A stretch of DNA of 64,000 nucleotides from Buchnera aphidicola (Cavariella theobaldi). GTDB taxonomy: Bacteria; Pseudomonadota; Gammaproteobacteria; Enterobacterales; Enterobacteriaceae. The stretch lies in the NCBI RefSeq assembly GCF_964059165.1, contig NZ_OZ060413.1:248001-312000 (forward strand). Direction: 5' to 3'. Shown here one piece after another: positions 20,766-31,814 of the stretch; within the stretch, counting starts at the first letter, position 1; every line of letters begins with the position of its first letter. The translations under genes were made by a program, and so were the position numbers. A model generated the notes under the pieces. It had not been told where the DNA came from, searched no databases, and was given only the letters and a program-made list of their open reading frames with translations.

Positions 20766-21476
20766 TTGAATATTAATATCACTGCATCTCCAAAAATTAT
20801 TGTTGCATTAGATTTTTATGAAAAAAAAACAGCTATGAAAATTGTAGATATTCTTGACCCATCTATTTTTTATTTAAAAATCGGAAAAGAAATGTTTACT
20901 ATATTAGGATATAAATTTATAAAAGAATTAAATCAATTAGGGTTTAGTATATTTTTAGACTTAAAATTTCACGATATTCCTAATACTGTATTTAATGCCA
21001 CTAAAGCTGCCGCAGATTTGGGTATATGGATGTTGAGTATTCATGCATCTGGTGGAAAAAAAATGCTTATGTCTGCAAAAAAAGCTGTTAAATCTTTTAA
21101 AAAACAAGCGCCGTTATTAATTGCAGTTACTGCATTAACAAGTTTAAAAGAAAAAGAATTGCATGAAATAGGTGTTAACATGTCATTGTATGAATATATT
21201 TTAATTTTATCTAAGTTGTCTTATAATTGTGGATTAGATGGTATAGTATGCCCTGGAAAAGAAGCGAAGAAAATAAAATTATTACTAGGAGATCAATTTA
21301 AGATTGTAACTCCAGGAGTTCGATTGAGTACAGATAATTTATATGATCAAAGTAACATTATTACTCCAGTTCAAGCTAAAGAATCAAGAATAGATTATAT
21401 AGTTATTGGACGTTCTATTACTTTAGCAAAGTGCCCAAAAAAAAAATTAGATGTAATAATTAAATCTATAAGATAA
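20766..21476 (+). CDS. pyrF: Orotidine 5'-phosphate decarboxylase
   Basis: PyrF catalyses the last step of UMP synthesis. The 236-aa TIM barrel has VALDF at the N-terminus, the catalytic DLKFHDIPNT motif (about residues 59-68), TPGVR and YIVIGRSIT. The apparent start is TTG at 20766, with GAGG about 12 bp upstream. A 10-A tract at 21437-21446 lies close to the C-terminus (PKKKL), so slippage there would change only the last residues. Confidence 0.95.
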   Translation: MNINITASPKIIVALDFYEKKTAMKIVDILDPSIFYLKIGKEMFTILGYKFIKELNQLGFSIFLDLKFHDIPNTVFNATKAAADLGIWMLSIHASGGKKMLMSAKKAVKSFKKQAPLLIAVTALTSLKEKELHEIGVNMSLYEYILILSKLSYNCGLDGIVCPGKEAKKIKLLLGDQFKIVTPGVRLSTDNLYDQSNIITPVQAKESRIDYIVIGRSITLAKCPKKKLDVIIKSIR

Positions 21477-21548
21477 AAATAAATATAGAAAAAAATAAAA
21501 ATCTTTTAAAAACTATACATAAATTTTTAATAATATTTTGGAGAAAAT

Positions 21549-22139
21549 ATGCAATTAATTGAAGTAGAAAAAGCTATTTTGCCTACACGTTGGGGAGAAT
21601 TTATTATATTTGGTTTTGAAGAGAAAAATAATGGGAAAAATCATATCGCTCTAGTACATGGTAAAATAAATTCAGATATTCCTATACTAGCAAGAGTTCA
21701 TTCCGAATGTTTAACTGGAGATGCTTTTTTTAGTTTGAGATGTGATTGTGGTATTCAACTGGAAATGGCATTAAGAAGAATTACTCAAGAAGGGATTGGT
21801 GTTTTAATATATCATCGTCAAGAGGGAAGAAATATAGGATTATTAAATAAAATTAAAGCGTATGCTTTACAAGATACAGGTTTAGATACAGTCGAAGCGA
21901 ATCAGAAATTAGGATTTTCTGCAGATGAAAGAGATTTTTCATTATGTGCTGATATATTTAATATTTTAAAAATAAAAAAAGTGCGTTTATTAACAAACAA
22001 TCCATTAAAAGTTAAAATGCTTATTCAGTCTGGTATTAAAATTGTGCAAAGAGTGCCATTAATTGCAGAAAAAAATTCTAAAAATTCCTATTATTTAAAA
22101 ACCAAAGCAAATAAAATGGGTCATTTATTAAAAAAATAA
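21549..22139 (+). CDS. ribA: GTP cyclohydrolase II
   Basis: RibA converts GTP to the pyrimidine precursor of riboflavin, a vitamin Buchnera may supply to the aphid. The 196-aa protein equals E. coli RibA. The zinc site [15 protein letters not shown] (three Cys, about residues 54-68), RQEGRNIGL and LTNNPLKV are intact. A TTTTGGAG Shine-Dalgarno precedes the ATG. A GC-rich hairpin terminator follows at 22171. Confidence 0.96.
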   Translation: MQLIEVEKAILPTRWGEFIIFGFEEKNNGKNHIALVHGKINSDIPILARVHSECLTGDAFFSLRCDCGIQLEMALRRITQEGIGVLIYHRQEGRNIGLLNKIKAYALQDTGLDTVEANQKLGFSADERDFSLCADIFNILKIKKVRLLTNNPLKVKMLIQSGIKIVQRVPLIAEKNSKNSYYLKTKANKMGHLLKK

Positions 22140-22170
22140 TATTTTTATATATAATGAAAAATTTTTGTTA

Positions 22171-22214
22171 TTTAGGGGTTTTTTAATGAACCCCCGAAAA
22201 ATAAAAATTTTTTT
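22171..22214 (+). terminator. Rho-independent terminator after ribA
   Basis: GGGGTT (22175-22180) pairs with AACCCC (22189-22194) around an 8-nt loop. TTT/AAA pairing extends the base, and a seven-T run at 22208-22214 follows about 13 nt downstream. It stands out in the AT-rich spacer, 32 bp after the ribA stop. Confidence 0.7.
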
Positions 22215-22508
22215 ATCTTTAAAGTATATTGATAGTTATCTTAAATATAGATTAAATTAAATTAATTTTATCAAGATTGCCTCCTTTATTAAAATATTTA
22301 TATTTTTTTAATAATATATTTTATAACAATTATTTTATATAATACACGAAGTTTATAATAGTATATTTTTATTTTTTTAAAAAAATATTACATAATATAA
22401 AAATATTGTTAAATATTTTATTAATACTATACGTGTATAGCAATTTTAAAATATTATATTGCATTAATAAAATATAAATTTTATTAAAAATATAATATAT
22501 TATTCTTA
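22215..22508. other. AT-rich spacer between ribA and cls
   Basis: With the ribA terminator, the convergent ribA-cls gap is 369 bp. The rest is nearly pure A/T; I see no ORF, tRNA or structured element beyond short AT palindromes. Confidence 0.5.
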
Positions 22509-23972
22509 TTACAATAATGGACTAAAAAAATAAAATATTTTCTCTAAAATACGCGTCCAATATGCACGCATAGACCACGTTTTTTTATCTAATAATTCAG
22601 AATCAGAAATATATTGATATTGTATATTGGCTAATTTATTGCCAAAAATACTATCATCAATCGCTATAGTAATTTCAAAATTTAACCATAGACTACGCAT
22701 ATCAAAATTAGCAGTTCCTACTAAACTAAGCTGTTGATCTACTAGTATACTTTTACTATGCAATACACCTTTTTTAAATTGATAAATTTTTACACCAGAA
22801 TCTAACAATTCACTAAAAAATGCTCTACTTGCCCATTTTACTAATATAGAATCGTGATATAAAGGAATAATAATACTTACATTTACACCTCTTTTGGAAG
22901 CTTTGCAAATAGCATGTAATAAATCTTCACTGGGTACTAAATAAGGAGTAGTGATGATTAATTCTTTTCGTGCTGAATAAATAGCAGTTAATAATGCTTG
23001 ATGAATCATATTATCTGGAAAACCGCGTCCCGATGCAATTACTTGAATATTTGATGTCATATTATTTAAATCATTTTTTAAAATTTTTTTATCCGGTAAT
23101 GAAGGGAGTATTTTGCATCCGGTTTCATTTTCCCAGTCATATGAATAAACAATGCCCATAGTCATCGCAACAGGACCTTCTATTCGAGCCATTAAATCAA
23201 TCCATTGACCTAGACCTAAAGATTTTTTAAATAAAAAGGGATCTGCAAGATTCATACTGCCTGTATACGTAATATAATTATCAATTAATACAATTTTTCT
23301 ATGTTGTCTAATATCTATGCGTTTTAAAAAAAATCTTAAGAAATTAATTTTTAATGCCTCTACCACTTCAATTCCCGCTTCTCGCATTATTTTTACCCAT
23401 GGACTACGAAAAAATTTAATACTTCCTGCGGAATCTAACATTAATCTACAGTGTATTCCACGTTTTGCAGAGTTAATAAGGGCAATGGCTACATCATCAG
23501 CTAATCCACCTGGCTGCCAAATATAAAAAACCATTTCAATGTTTGTACGAGCTAAACGAATATCACGTATTAAAAGTTGAATAGTTTTTTTAGTATTAGT
23601 CAACAATTCGAGACTATTGCTCTTAATACCATAAATACCTTGTCTATTTTTACATAATTGAAATATGGAATTTGCTACTTCGCTATTTTTATTTTGAAAA
23701 ATATTTTTATAGGTTTTTAGTTCATCAAGACATTTATTAGATATATATCTTATTCTATTAGCAATTTTTTGATGTTTTTTTTCTAAGTAAAATTCACCGC
23801 AAAACAACCAAATAGAAACTCCAAAAGATGGAATAATATAAATTGTTAATAATAAAGATATGAAAGAGGATAGACTTCGACGTTGAGTGAAACTTCTAAA
23901 AGTGGTGTTAGCAATAAATAACCAGTATACAAACGAAACTAGACATTTTGCTGAATTGTAGAAAGTATTCAT
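22509..23972 (-). CDS. cls: Cardiolipin synthase A
   Basis: The enzyme condenses two phosphatidylglycerols to cardiolipin at the inner membrane. The 487-aa protein equals E. coli ClsA (486 aa). Two N-terminal membrane segments (about 8-22 and 36-56) precede two phospholipase-D domains with HKD motifs [19 protein letters not shown] (about 221-239) and [20 protein letters not shown] (about 400-419). It is monocistronic, between the ribA terminator and a 309-bp spacer. Confidence 0.95.
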   Translation of the reverse strand: MNTFYNSAKCLVSFVYWLFIANTTFRSFTQRRSLSSFISLLLTIYIIPSFGVSIWLFCGEFYLEKKHQKIANRIRYISNKCLDELKTYKNIFQNKNSEVANSIFQLCKNRQGIYGIKSNSLELLTNTKKTIQLLIRDIRLARTNIEMVFYIWQPGGLADDVAIALINSAKRGIHCRLMLDSAGSIKFFRSPWVKIMREAGIEVVEALKINFLRFFLKRIDIRQHRKIVLIDNYITYTGSMNLADPFLFKKSLGLGQWIDLMARIEGPVAMTMGIVYSYDWENETGCKILPSLPDKKILKNDLNNMTSNIQVIASGRGFPDNMIHQALLTAIYSARKELIITTPYLVPSEDLLHAICKASKRGVNVSIIIPLYHDSILVKWASRAFFSELLDSGVKIYQFKKGVLHSKSILVDQQLSLVGTANFDMRSLWLNFEITIAIDDSIFGNKLANIQYQYISDSELLDKKTWSMRAYWTRILEKIFYFFSPLL

Positions 23973-24281
23973 CCATTAAAAGCCTTATGTATATTTTATA
24001 AAAGTTTATTTATATACTACAAAATATTTTTCAATATTTAATATAATATAATGTATAATTTTTAGTATTTAATTTTTTTTGTAGTATTTACCTCTTAAAA
24101 AGTATTATATTTTAAAATATATTAAAAATAATAGATGATAACGGTAATATTTAAACTCATATATAATATATAATCAGTCATGAGAAAATTAATTTTTTAT
24201 TTGAGTAGAAAAAGTATATATAATATATACATCAAATATCATATTCTTTATTCTAAAATAATTTATTATTTTTTTATTTTT
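23973..24281. other. Spacer between yciA and cls
   Basis: These 309 bp are AT rich without an ORF. In E. coli kch, yciI and tonB lie between cls and yciA; none is recognisable here. An imperfect AT palindrome (GTATATATAATATATAC near 24214) is the only structure seen. Confidence 0.45.
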
Positions 24282-24689
24282 TTATACAATACTCATCGGT
24301 AAAAGTTTTCGAGACCTTCCTAAGGTATCGATAGCAACATATATAACAGAAGCGTAGGCTGCACAGTAAAATTGACCTAATGGTTGTGAGTCAATATTTT
24401 TAATCCATATTTCTATATCAATAGTCATAGAACTAACTCCTATTTTGACACATTTTGTATAACAATACATAATATCACCAACATATATAGGTTTTAGAAA
24501 AGTTATGCTATTAACTTGTACTGTGACAACTTTACCACCTGAAATCTCCTTTGCTAATATTGCTCCCCCAATATCTATTTGTGACATAATCCAGCCGCCA
24601 AAAATATTTCCATTAGAATTAGTATTAGAAGGCATAGTTAATGTTTTTAGTGATATTATTCCTGTTGGTAGAATATATTGTTTTGACAT
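24282..24689 (-). CDS. yciA: Acyl-CoA thioesterase YciA
   Basis: This hotdog-fold thioesterase hydrolyses a range of acyl-CoAs in E. coli. The 135-aa protein has the family signature NTNSNGNIFGGWIMSQID (catalytic Asn/Asp region, about residues 21-38) and VTVQVNSITFLKPIYVGD. It is last in the yciC-yciB-yciA run, 10 bp after yciB. Confidence 0.93.
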   Translation of the reverse strand: MSKQYILPTGIISLKTLTMPSNTNSNGNIFGGWIMSQIDIGGAILAKEISGGKVVTVQVNSITFLKPIYVGDIMYCYTKCVKIGVSSMTIDIEIWIKNIDSQPLGQFYCAAYASVIYVAIDTLGRSRKLLPMSIV

Positions 24690-24699
24690 ATTTAAATAT

Positions 24700-25236
24700 T
24701 TACTCTTTTCGGATTGTATTTTTTTTGTAAATATAAATTATTGTAACAAAAAATGATAAAAATATTATTGTTGTAAATCCAAAAATTTTAAAATTTACCC
24801 AAAATATTTCTGATAAATAAAATGATATATACATATTTAGAAGACTGCATAATAAAAAAAATATTGCCCAATATAAATTAATTTTTTTCCAATATAGATC
24901 CGCAATTATAATATTTTGTTCTAAAAATTTCTTTGCAAAAATTTTTTTTATTAAAAATTTATTTATAAATAATATAATAGAAAAAAATATATAAATAATT
25001 GTTGTTTTTAACTTTATAAATTGACTGTTATGAAAAAAAATTGTTAATGAAGAAAATATTAAAATGAAAATAAAACTTAATAAATAATTTTTTTCTATTT
25101 TATGATAAAAAATAATTTGTATTATCAATGATAATATGGAAGAAAGTATTAAATATTTAGATGCTATAAAAATATCATATTGATGATAATAGATAAAAAA
25201 TATTACTATTGGAAAGATATGCATTATAAATTTCAT
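24700..25236 (-). CDS. yciB: Inner-membrane septation protein A family (YciB)
   Basis: This polytopic inner-membrane protein is linked to cell-envelope or septum integrity in enterics. The 178-aa protein has about five membrane segments and aligns throughout with E. coli YciB, including LTIFFHNSQFIKLKTTIIY, NLYWAIFFLLCSLLNMYISF and FWVNFKIFGFT. It lies 18 bp downstream of yciC and 10 bp upstream of yciA, so it is part of one transcript. Confidence 0.92.
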   Translation of the reverse strand: MKFIMHIFPIVIFFIYYHQYDIFIASKYLILSSILSLIIQIIFYHKIEKNYLLSFIFILIFSSLTIFFHNSQFIKLKTTIIYIFFSIILFINKFLIKKIFAKKFLEQNIIIADLYWKKINLYWAIFFLLCSLLNMYISFYLSEIFWVNFKIFGFTTIIFLSFFVTIIYIYKKNTIRKE

Positions 25237-25254
25237 AAGTACAACCTAAATATT

Positions 25255-26001
25255 TCAAGCATGTCTGGATTGCATAAAAATCATATAAAAACGAAATAAA
25301 TATATATTTAGAATAGCATATAGAATATTAATGCTTGTATTTAATATAAAAAAATACAATGTTTGATTAAAAATTATATGAGATAATATTGTTATTAAAA
25401 AAAATTTGCTTAATATCCATAGAATAATAGCAGGTCCTATTATTTTAATATTCTTCCAAGAAGTATGAATACTAAAATATATTGTATCAAACAATTTATT
25501 CTTGTTAAAAGAGAATATTATTGGAGACAAAAGTAACAAACAAGACAACATAATTCCAGGTAGAATAAAAAAAATACTACTTGTATGAACAATTAACATA
25601 CTAATAAAATGTATCAAAAAAATACTAGGAAACAATTGATATATCATTTGCGTATATAACATAATTGATTTTTTTTTGTTAGATACAATAGAAATAAGTG
25701 CAATGATATTGGTTAATAAAAATGTTTTACTGATTAGAGATTCTATTATTTTAAATATAGAATATTTTAATATCTCTCTTTTTTCATAATGATTCATACT
25801 ATTAATAATAGACATGACTGAATCAATATCACTAAATTTATTTTTTTCTATTAGTGATATTATATACATGTTAGGTTTAATAATAACGCCTATCATACCA
25901 CTAATTAATGTAGTAACAATAGATATAAAAAAAATAGCACCTATGTTTTTAATGACAAAATAATGCGTATCATAGTATATTCCTTTTATTTTTGTTAACA
26001 T
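25255..26001 (-). CDS. yciC: UPF0259 membrane protein YciC
   Basis: This membrane protein of unknown function has 248 aa and about six hydrophobic segments. I chose the ATG at 26001 because AAGGA sits 8 bp upstream; the frame also opens at a TTG at 26019. Similarity to E. coli YciC is moderate and clearest in the LPGIMLSCLLLLSPIIF segment and the C-terminal ILYAILNIYLFRFYMIF. It lies 200 bp downstream of trpA, so trp read-through is possible. Confidence 0.82.
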   Translation of the reverse strand: MLTKIKGIYYDTHYFVIKNIGAIFFISIVTTLISGMIGVIIKPNMYIISLIEKNKFSDIDSVMSIINSMNHYEKREILKYSIFKIIESLISKTFLLTNIIALISIVSNKKKSIMLYTQMIYQLFPSIFLIHFISMLIVHTSSIFFILPGIMLSCLLLLSPIIFSFNKNKLFDTIYFSIHTSWKNIKIIGPAIILWILSKFFLITILSHIIFNQTLYFFILNTSINILYAILNIYLFRFYMIFMQSRHA

Positions 26002-26201
26002 GTCTGAATTCCTTAACAAAAGATATATGAATTTTAATCATTACATACGTGAGACACTAGTTTATATTTTATTGTATATAATAATTATTAAATTATAAAA
26101 TATTTTTAAAAAATGTAAATTTTTTATATTGAATATGATTGAGATCATAAAAAATATTCTTCAAAATAATATACTGTATATAATATGTTTTATATTACAT
26201 A

Positions 26202-27011
26202 TTATGTTAATTTAGTAGATTTTTTTAATACATAGCTCAAATTTTTCAGTTCATATAACATTTTTTCTGTATTATTGAGATTTTTTTCAATTATGTTAAC
26301 AATCACCGATCCACATATTACTCCAGACGCACCAGATTTCATAATTTTATTAATTTGTATAGAATTAGATATACCAAACCCTTGTATTATTGGAATAAAT
26401 ATTTGAGAATGAATTTTTTTTATTATATCTCTTGAAGATAATAGTGCATTATTTTCTAGACCAGTGACTCCGGCGCGAGATAATAGATAAATATATCCCT
26501 TCGCATATTTAATAATTTTAGATAATAGAATATCATTAGCATCTGGAGGGCAGATAAAAATAGAATCTATTTTATATTTGTTAGCTGTTTGATAAAAAAT
26601 TTTGTATTCTTCAATGGGAATATCAGCAATTAATACAGAATCAATACCAGCATCACAACATTTTAAATAAAATTTTTCAATCCCTTGATTGTATATAATA
26701 TTTGCATATATTAAAATACCAATTGGTAATGTTATATATTTTTTACGTAATTTCTTTAATATTTCAAAATACTGTATAATATTGTTATTATTAAATAAAG
26801 ATCTTTTATTAGCTTTTTGAATAGTCGGTCCGTCAGCTAAAGGATCTGAAAAAGGTAATCCGATTTCTATTGCATCTGCACCATTTTCTATTAAAGTTTC
26901 TATAATTTTTATTGATATGTCTATATTAGGATCTCCTATTACAACAAAAGGAATAAAAAATCCTTCTTGTTTACAAGATAACTTTTTAAATACGTTTTTA
27001 TAGCGATTCAT
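26202..27011 (-). CDS. trpA: Tryptophan synthase alpha chain
   Basis: TrpA cleaves indole-3-glycerol phosphate to indole, which tunnels to TrpB. I start it at 27011 ([11 protein letters not shown], matching E. coli); the open frame reaches 27029. The 269-aa TIM barrel has the catalytic Glu and Asp in [21 protein letters not shown], and GVTGLENN-type loop 6. Its start overlaps the trpB stop by 14 bp, keeping the translational coupling of enteric trpBA. It is the last gene of trpDCBA. Confidence 0.96.
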   Translation of the reverse strand: MNRYKNVFKKLSCKQEGFFIPFVVIGDPNIDISIKIIETLIENGADAIEIGLPFSDPLADGPTIQKANKRSLFNNNNIIQYFEILKKLRKKYITLPIGILIYANIIYNQGIEKFYLKCCDAGIDSVLIADIPIEEYKIFYQTANKYKIDSIFICPPDANDILLSKIIKYAKGYIYLLSRAGVTGLENNALLSSRDIIKKIHSQIFIPIIQGFGISNSIQINKIMKSGASGVICGSVIVNIIEKNLNNTEKMLYELKNLSYVLKKSTKLT

Positions 27012-28200
27012 TATATGATTCCTGATCATTTAAAATTTTATTGACTGTAAATATATCTTTATCTCCCCTTCCTGAAAGATTGACAACAAAAATTTGCTTT
27101 TTCTGTGGATTTTTATGCATTAGTTTTAAAGCATATGCTAATGCATGCGAGGATTCTAATGCAGGTATAATACCCTCTTTTTTACATAAAATTTGAAATG
27201 CATTTATAGCTTCTTTATCTGTAATAGATACATATTGAGCTCGTTGAATATTATTTAACCAAGCATGTTCAGGTCCTACTGATGGAAAATCTAATCCTGC
27301 AGAAATAGACCAAGATTCTTGTATTTGTCCTTCAGTATTTTGCATTAACTTCGATTTCATGCCAAAATAAATACCAGTTTTTCCATGTGTAATAGGCGCT
27401 CCATGTTTACCAGTACTGATGCCTTGACCAGCAGGTTCTACACCAATTAAATTAACTGTTTTATTATCAATGAACTCAGAAAAAATTCCAATAGCATTGG
27501 ATCCACCGCCAACACATGCAATAATTGAATCTGGAAGTTTATTTTCATGTTCTAAAATTTGTTTTTTAGTTTCTTTTCCAATTATGCTCTGAAATTCTCG
27601 AACTATTGTTGGATACGGATGTGGTCCAGCTGCTGTTCCTAACATATAATGAGATGTTTTATAACTACTAGACCAATCGCGTAATGCTTCGTTACATGCA
27701 TCTTTTAAAGTTCCTAAACCATTATTAACTGATATTACTTTTGCCCCCATTAATTTCATTCGAAATACGTTAGGACTTTGTCTTTTTATATCTTGAGCAC
27801 CCATATAAATTCTGCATTTTAAATTTAATAATGCACATGCTATTGCAGCAGCTACTCCATGTTGTCCGGCGCCAGTTTCTGCAATAATTTCTTTTTTTTT
27901 CATTTTTATTGCTAACATAGCTTGACCTAAAACTTGGTTTGTTTTATGAGCGCCTCCATGTAATAAATCTTCTCTTTTTAAATAAATTCGAGTATTTGTT
28001 CCTTTAGTTAAATTAGCACATAAAGTTAGTGGAGTTGGTCTACCTGCATAATTTTTTAATAAACAATGTAATTTTTTTTGAAAATGTAAATCTTTTTGAC
28101 AATAAAAAAATTGCTCTTCTAATTCATATAGTGCCGGCATTAATATTTGTGGTACGTACATACCACCAAATTTTCCGAAATAAGGATTGATTAAATTCAT
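26998..28200 (-). CDS. trpB: Tryptophan synthase beta chain
   Basis: This PLP enzyme joins indole and serine to tryptophan. The 400-aa protein has the PLP Lys in [13 protein letters not shown] (about residues 84-96), the phosphate-binding GGGSNAIG, and [10 protein letters not shown]. It forms the alpha2beta2 complex with TrpA. It is preceded by TrpCF (31 bp gap). Confidence 0.97.
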   Translation of the reverse strand: MNLINPYFGKFGGMYVPQILMPALYELEEQFFYCQKDLHFQKKLHCLLKNYAGRPTPLTLCANLTKGTNTRIYLKREDLLHGGAHKTNQVLGQAMLAIKMKKKEIIAETGAGQHGVAAAIACALLNLKCRIYMGAQDIKRQSPNVFRMKLMGAKVISVNNGLGTLKDACNEALRDWSSSYKTSHYMLGTAAGPHPYPTIVREFQSIIGKETKKQILEHENKLPDSIIACVGGGSNAIGIFSEFIDNKTVNLIGVEPAGQGISTGKHGAPITHGKTGIYFGMKSKLMQNTEGQIQESWSISAGLDFPSVGPEHAWLNNIQRAQYVSITDKEAINAFQILCKKEGIIPALESSHALAYALKLMHKNPQKKQIFVVNLSGRGDKDIFTVNKILNDQESYNESL

Positions 28201-28231
28201 ATTTTTCTCTTGGTTTTTATAAACATATGTA

Positions 28232-29596
28232 TTAAAAATAATATCTTAATTTTTGAAAAATTCTTTTCATTTTTTTATGATTTTTAATGCCTGGTTCAAT
28301 TTCTATACCAGAATTTAAATCTAAACCTAAACAATTGAGTTTAGATGCTTCAATACAGTTGTTTGTATTAATTCCGCCGGCTAATATAACATTATCTAAA
28401 ATTTGATTGCGTAAAAGAGACCAATTAAAAGATTGATTATTACCAGGAGAACAGGAATCAAATATATATATATCAACATTCTCCCAATTTCTTTCAGGAA
28501 GAGTAGTATCTATTGAAAATGCTTTCCAAATTTGTGTTTCTATTGGTAATATAGAACGTAAAGAATTTATATATCTCTGATTTTCATTACCATGTAATTG
28601 AACAGCATATAATGATAATTGAATAGATATATCAATAATTTTTTTTATTTTTTCATTCTGAAATACACCAACATATTTTAAATTGTTATTATTCACGATA
28701 TTTTTTGCTATTTTAAGAGTAATATTTCTTTTAGAACTCGGGATAAAAATTAATCCACCATAAACAGCTCCATATTTTATCGCATATTTAGCGTCTACAG
28801 AACGAGTTAAACCGCACACTTTATTTTTACCGTACATAATGGAGCGAATTCCCTCGTCAAGATTCGGCTGCACCATTAAAGAAGAACCAATTAAAAACCC
28901 ATGTACAAATTGACTTAATTCTCTAACATGACAATATTGTTTTATGCCCGATTCGCTAATTATGACAATATTTTTTGAAATCAAAGATGCTAAATAGCGT
29001 GTACGATTTAAATCTATAGATAAATCATGGAGATTGCGATTGTTAATACCAATAACAGGTACTTGTAATTCTAAAGCTCTTTCTAATTCTTTAGTATTAT
29101 TGATTTCAGTGAGAACGCCCATATTATTTTTTTTTGCTAATTTAGAAAGAGTGATATATTGTTCATTATTTAATATAGATAACATCAATAAAATAGCATC
29201 AGCTTGATAATATCGTGCTAAATAAATTTGATATACATCAATAAAAAAATCTTTACAGAGCACTGGTTGAGTAATATTATTACGCACTTGAGTAATAAAT
29301 TTAAAATGACCATGAAAATATTTTTCATCTGTTAAAACTGAAATAACAGAAGCATATTTTTGATAGATATGGGATATTTTTAATAGGTTAAAATTCTTCC
29401 GTATAACACCTAAAGAAGGAGATTTTTTTTTACATTCTAATATAAAAAAAGGTTTTTTAAGTTTGATTGCAGAATAAAAATCTCGTGTTTTATTATTAAT
29501 TTTATGTTTAAAAGAAATTAAAGGTTTTTGAATCTTCTTTTCCTTAATCCAAATTTTTTTGTTATATATGATATTATTTAGTATTGTGTCTTTCAT
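28232..29596 (-). CDS. trpC: Bifunctional IGP synthase / PRA isomerase (TrpC-TrpF)
   Basis: This two-domain enzyme carries out two sequential tryptophan steps. The N-terminal indole-glycerol-phosphate synthase (about 1-255) has [28 protein letters not shown] and ISESGI; the C-terminal phosphoribosylanthranilate isomerase (about 256-454) has [17 protein letters not shown] and LAGGI. The 454-aa length equals the enteric fused TrpCF. Its start overlaps the trpD end by 23 bp. Confidence 0.97.
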   Translation of the reverse strand: MKDTILNNIIYNKKIWIKEKKIQKPLISFKHKINNKTRDFYSAIKLKKPFFILECKKKSPSLGVIRKNFNLLKISHIYQKYASVISVLTDEKYFHGHFKFITQVRNNITQPVLCKDFFIDVYQIYLARYYQADAILLMLSILNNEQYITLSKLAKKNNMGVLTEINNTKELERALELQVPVIGINNRNLHDLSIDLNRTRYLASLISKNIVIISESGIKQYCHVRELSQFVHGFLIGSSLMVQPNLDEGIRSIMYGKNKVCGLTRSVDAKYAIKYGAVYGGLIFIPSSKRNITLKIAKNIVNNNNLKYVGVFQNEKIKKIIDISIQLSLYAVQLHGNENQRYINSLRSILPIETQIWKAFSIDTTLPERNWENVDIYIFDSCSPGNNQSFNWSLLRNQILDNVILAGGINTNNCIEASKLNCLGLDLNSGIEIEPGIKNHKKMKRIFQKLRYYF

Positions 29597-30605
29597 AATG
29601 ATCTTCTTTTAAGATATGAGAGACATTCATTATACGATGATAAACAGCTCCACTGCGAATTTTTTTTAATGCGAATTGTACATTTTTTTTTAAATCTTCG
29701 TTTCCAAAAATTTTTAACAGCATAGCTACATTAACTGCTATTAATTCTTCATATAAAGAATCTCCATTTCCTTGCATAATCTTTTTGATAATAAAATGAT
29801 TTTCTTCTGGTGAATGTTCTTGGTATTTTTTTATAAGATGAGTTTTGATACCAAAATCTTCTGGTTTTAATTGATATGAAAAAATTTTTTTATTATGCCA
29901 TTCAGTGACATAAGTAATTCCATGCAATGTCACTTCATCAGTCTGATTACCATGTAGAACAATGCCTCTTTGATAATTTAAATTACTTAGAATTTTTGCA
30001 AAAGGATATATCCATTTTTTATGGTATACACCCAGAACTATAAATGGAGGAATGGCGGGATTCAAAAAAGGCCCTAATAAATTAAAAATAGTTTTGTTTT
30101 TTATCATCTTACGTGCATTGATAGAATTTTTAAATCCATTGTTATATTTCTGTGCGAATAGAAAGCAAATATTAAATTCATCTAATGATTGACGTGATCT
30201 TTCAGGTGAAGCATTTAAATTAATATTAAATTTTTTTAGAAGATCAGATGATCCTGATTTACTTGAAATACCTTTATTGCAGTGTTTAACAATTTTTAAT
30301 CCACATTCAGCAGCCACAAATGCACTAGCAGTAGAAATATTAATTGTATTATTAATATCTCCTCCAGTTCCAACTATATCAGAAAAAAGATAATTTGGCC
30401 GGGGGAAATGGTTTGTATTTTCTAAACATGCATATATAGCTCCTATTATTTCATCAGTAGTTTCATTTCGTGCAGACATTATTTTTAATATAGATATGAG
30501 TTGTATATGTGTTATTTTACCAGCAATAATAGACTGAAATAACTGATAACTTTCTAGTTGACTTAAACTTTGAAGGTTATTTAACTTATGAAAAATATTT
30601 TTCAT
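29574..30605 (-). CDS. trpD: Anthranilate phosphoribosyltransferase
   Basis: TrpD joins anthranilate to PRPP. The 343-aa protein is the stand-alone form; enteric TrpD carries an N-terminal TrpG glutaminase domain that is absent here. The DIVGTGGDINNTINISTAS loop and KHCNKGISSKSGSSDLL are intact. An AAAGG Shine-Dalgarno precedes the ATG. It is the promoter-proximal gene of trpDCBA. Anthranilate synthase trpEG is not in the window; many Buchnera carry it on a plasmid. No trp leader peptide or attenuator is visible in the 218 bp upstream. Confidence 0.96.
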   Translation of the reverse strand: MKNIFHKLNNLQSLSQLESYQLFQSIIAGKITHIQLISILKIMSARNETTDEIIGAIYACLENTNHFPRPNYLFSDIVGTGGDINNTINISTASAFVAAECGLKIVKHCNKGISSKSGSSDLLKKFNINLNASPERSRQSLDEFNICFLFAQKYNNGFKNSINARKMIKNKTIFNLLGPFLNPAIPPFIVLGVYHKKWIYPFAKILSNLNYQRGIVLHGNQTDEVTLHGITYVTEWHNKKIFSYQLKPEDFGIKTHLIKKYQEHSPEENHFIIKKIMQGNGDSLYEELIAVNVAMLLKIFGNEDLKKNVQFALKKIRSGAVYHRIMNVSHILKEDHYERHNTK

Positions 30606-30823
30606 ATTATACCTTTTGTAATATTTTTTTATATAGAATAGTCTATACTTTATATTTATTTTTAAAATTGTTATTAATTTTTATAATTTAAAGAATTTTA
30701 AAATAATTTATGTGCTGGTATAGTTCAATAAAAATTTTTAATAATTTATTTTCCTGTAATATACTTAAAAATAAAAAAATATTATGTCATATAGATATAA
30801 TTCATTATTTCGGAATGATTTAA

Positions 30824-31720
30824 ATGAAAAAAACAATAGTAATTATGTTATTTACGTTAGTTTCTATTACATGGGGGACTACATTAATAGCAATGAAAAT
30901 CGCCGTAGAAACTATTCCTCCGCTATTTGCTACTGGTATGCGATTTTTATTAGCTTCACCATTACTAATTTTATTATCTTTTTTGACAAAATCACCTTTA
31001 TTGTTTCCATCGGGACAAAGATATTTTCAAATATTAGTTTCTATTTTTTATTTTTCTATACCATTTACTTTGATGTTATATGGAGGTTCATATGTGAGCT
31101 CTTCCATTAGCTCAATAATTTTTGCCAATATGCCTGTTGTGGTTTTAATTGTGTCTCATTTATATTTAAAGAAAAAATTATTTTTTATTCAAAAAGTAGG
31201 TATATTAATATCTTTAATAACTTTGTTTATTATATTATTTTTAGAATTAAAGACACAATATTTTTATCCCTGGAAAGGTATTTTATCTTTATTATTGGCT
31301 CTTTTTTTTCATGCTTTAGTATACGCGGAATGTCAAAAAAAATGTTGTCATGTATCTGTTTTAACTTTTAATGCTATTCCTTCATTAATTTCTGGAATAT
31401 TACTATCGACTTTAGCATGGTTTATAGAATATCCTAATATTAATCATTTTTCTTATCGTTCTATTATATCTGTCGTTTATCTTGGAGATTTTTCAGGAAT
31501 TTGTGGTATTTTATCTTATTTTTATTTGCAAAAAAAAGTAAGCGCATTCTATGCATCTACTGTGTTTCTTGTTTTGCCATTCATTTCAGGAACATTAGAA
31601 TATTTTATATATGAATACAAAATTTTATTGTGTGAAGCAATATTTGTGATTCCACTTATAATAGGAATATTATTAACATTAATGCCTATGCCTTATTATA
31701 ATAAAAATATTATTAATTAA
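30824..31720 (+). CDS. EamA/DMT-family membrane transporter
   Basis: This 298-aa inner-membrane protein has about ten hydrophobic segments in two EamA repeats (about 1-140 and 150-290), with the family start [30 protein letters not shown]. Members export metabolites or amino acids, but the substrate cannot be read from sequence. It is divergent from trpDCBA with 218 bp between starts, so a link to aromatic amino-acid export is possible but unproven. A longer frame from 30784 is out of register and not real. Confidence 0.8.
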   Translation: MKKTIVIMLFTLVSITWGTTLIAMKIAVETIPPLFATGMRFLLASPLLILLSFLTKSPLLFPSGQRYFQILVSIFYFSIPFTLMLYGGSYVSSSISSIIFANMPVVVLIVSHLYLKKKLFFIQKVGILISLITLFIILFLELKTQYFYPWKGILSLLLALFFHALVYAECQKKCCHVSVLTFNAIPSLISGILLSTLAWFIEYPNINHFSYRSIISVVYLGDFSGICGILSYFYLQKKVSAFYASTVFLVLPFISGTLEYFIYEYKILLCEAIFVIPLIIGILLTLMPMPYYNKNIIN

Positions 31721-31814
31721 TATGTCATCAATAATATATCTTATCATTGTTATTCTATAAATATTAATATAAAAATAAAGCTTATAATAAAGATAATTTT
31801 CTTAAGGTGTCAAA

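Noticed and set aside
30784-31110. 108-codon frame overlapping the transporter
   Set aside because: It is in another frame of the EamA gene, which has clear family features; the overlap is a shadow.
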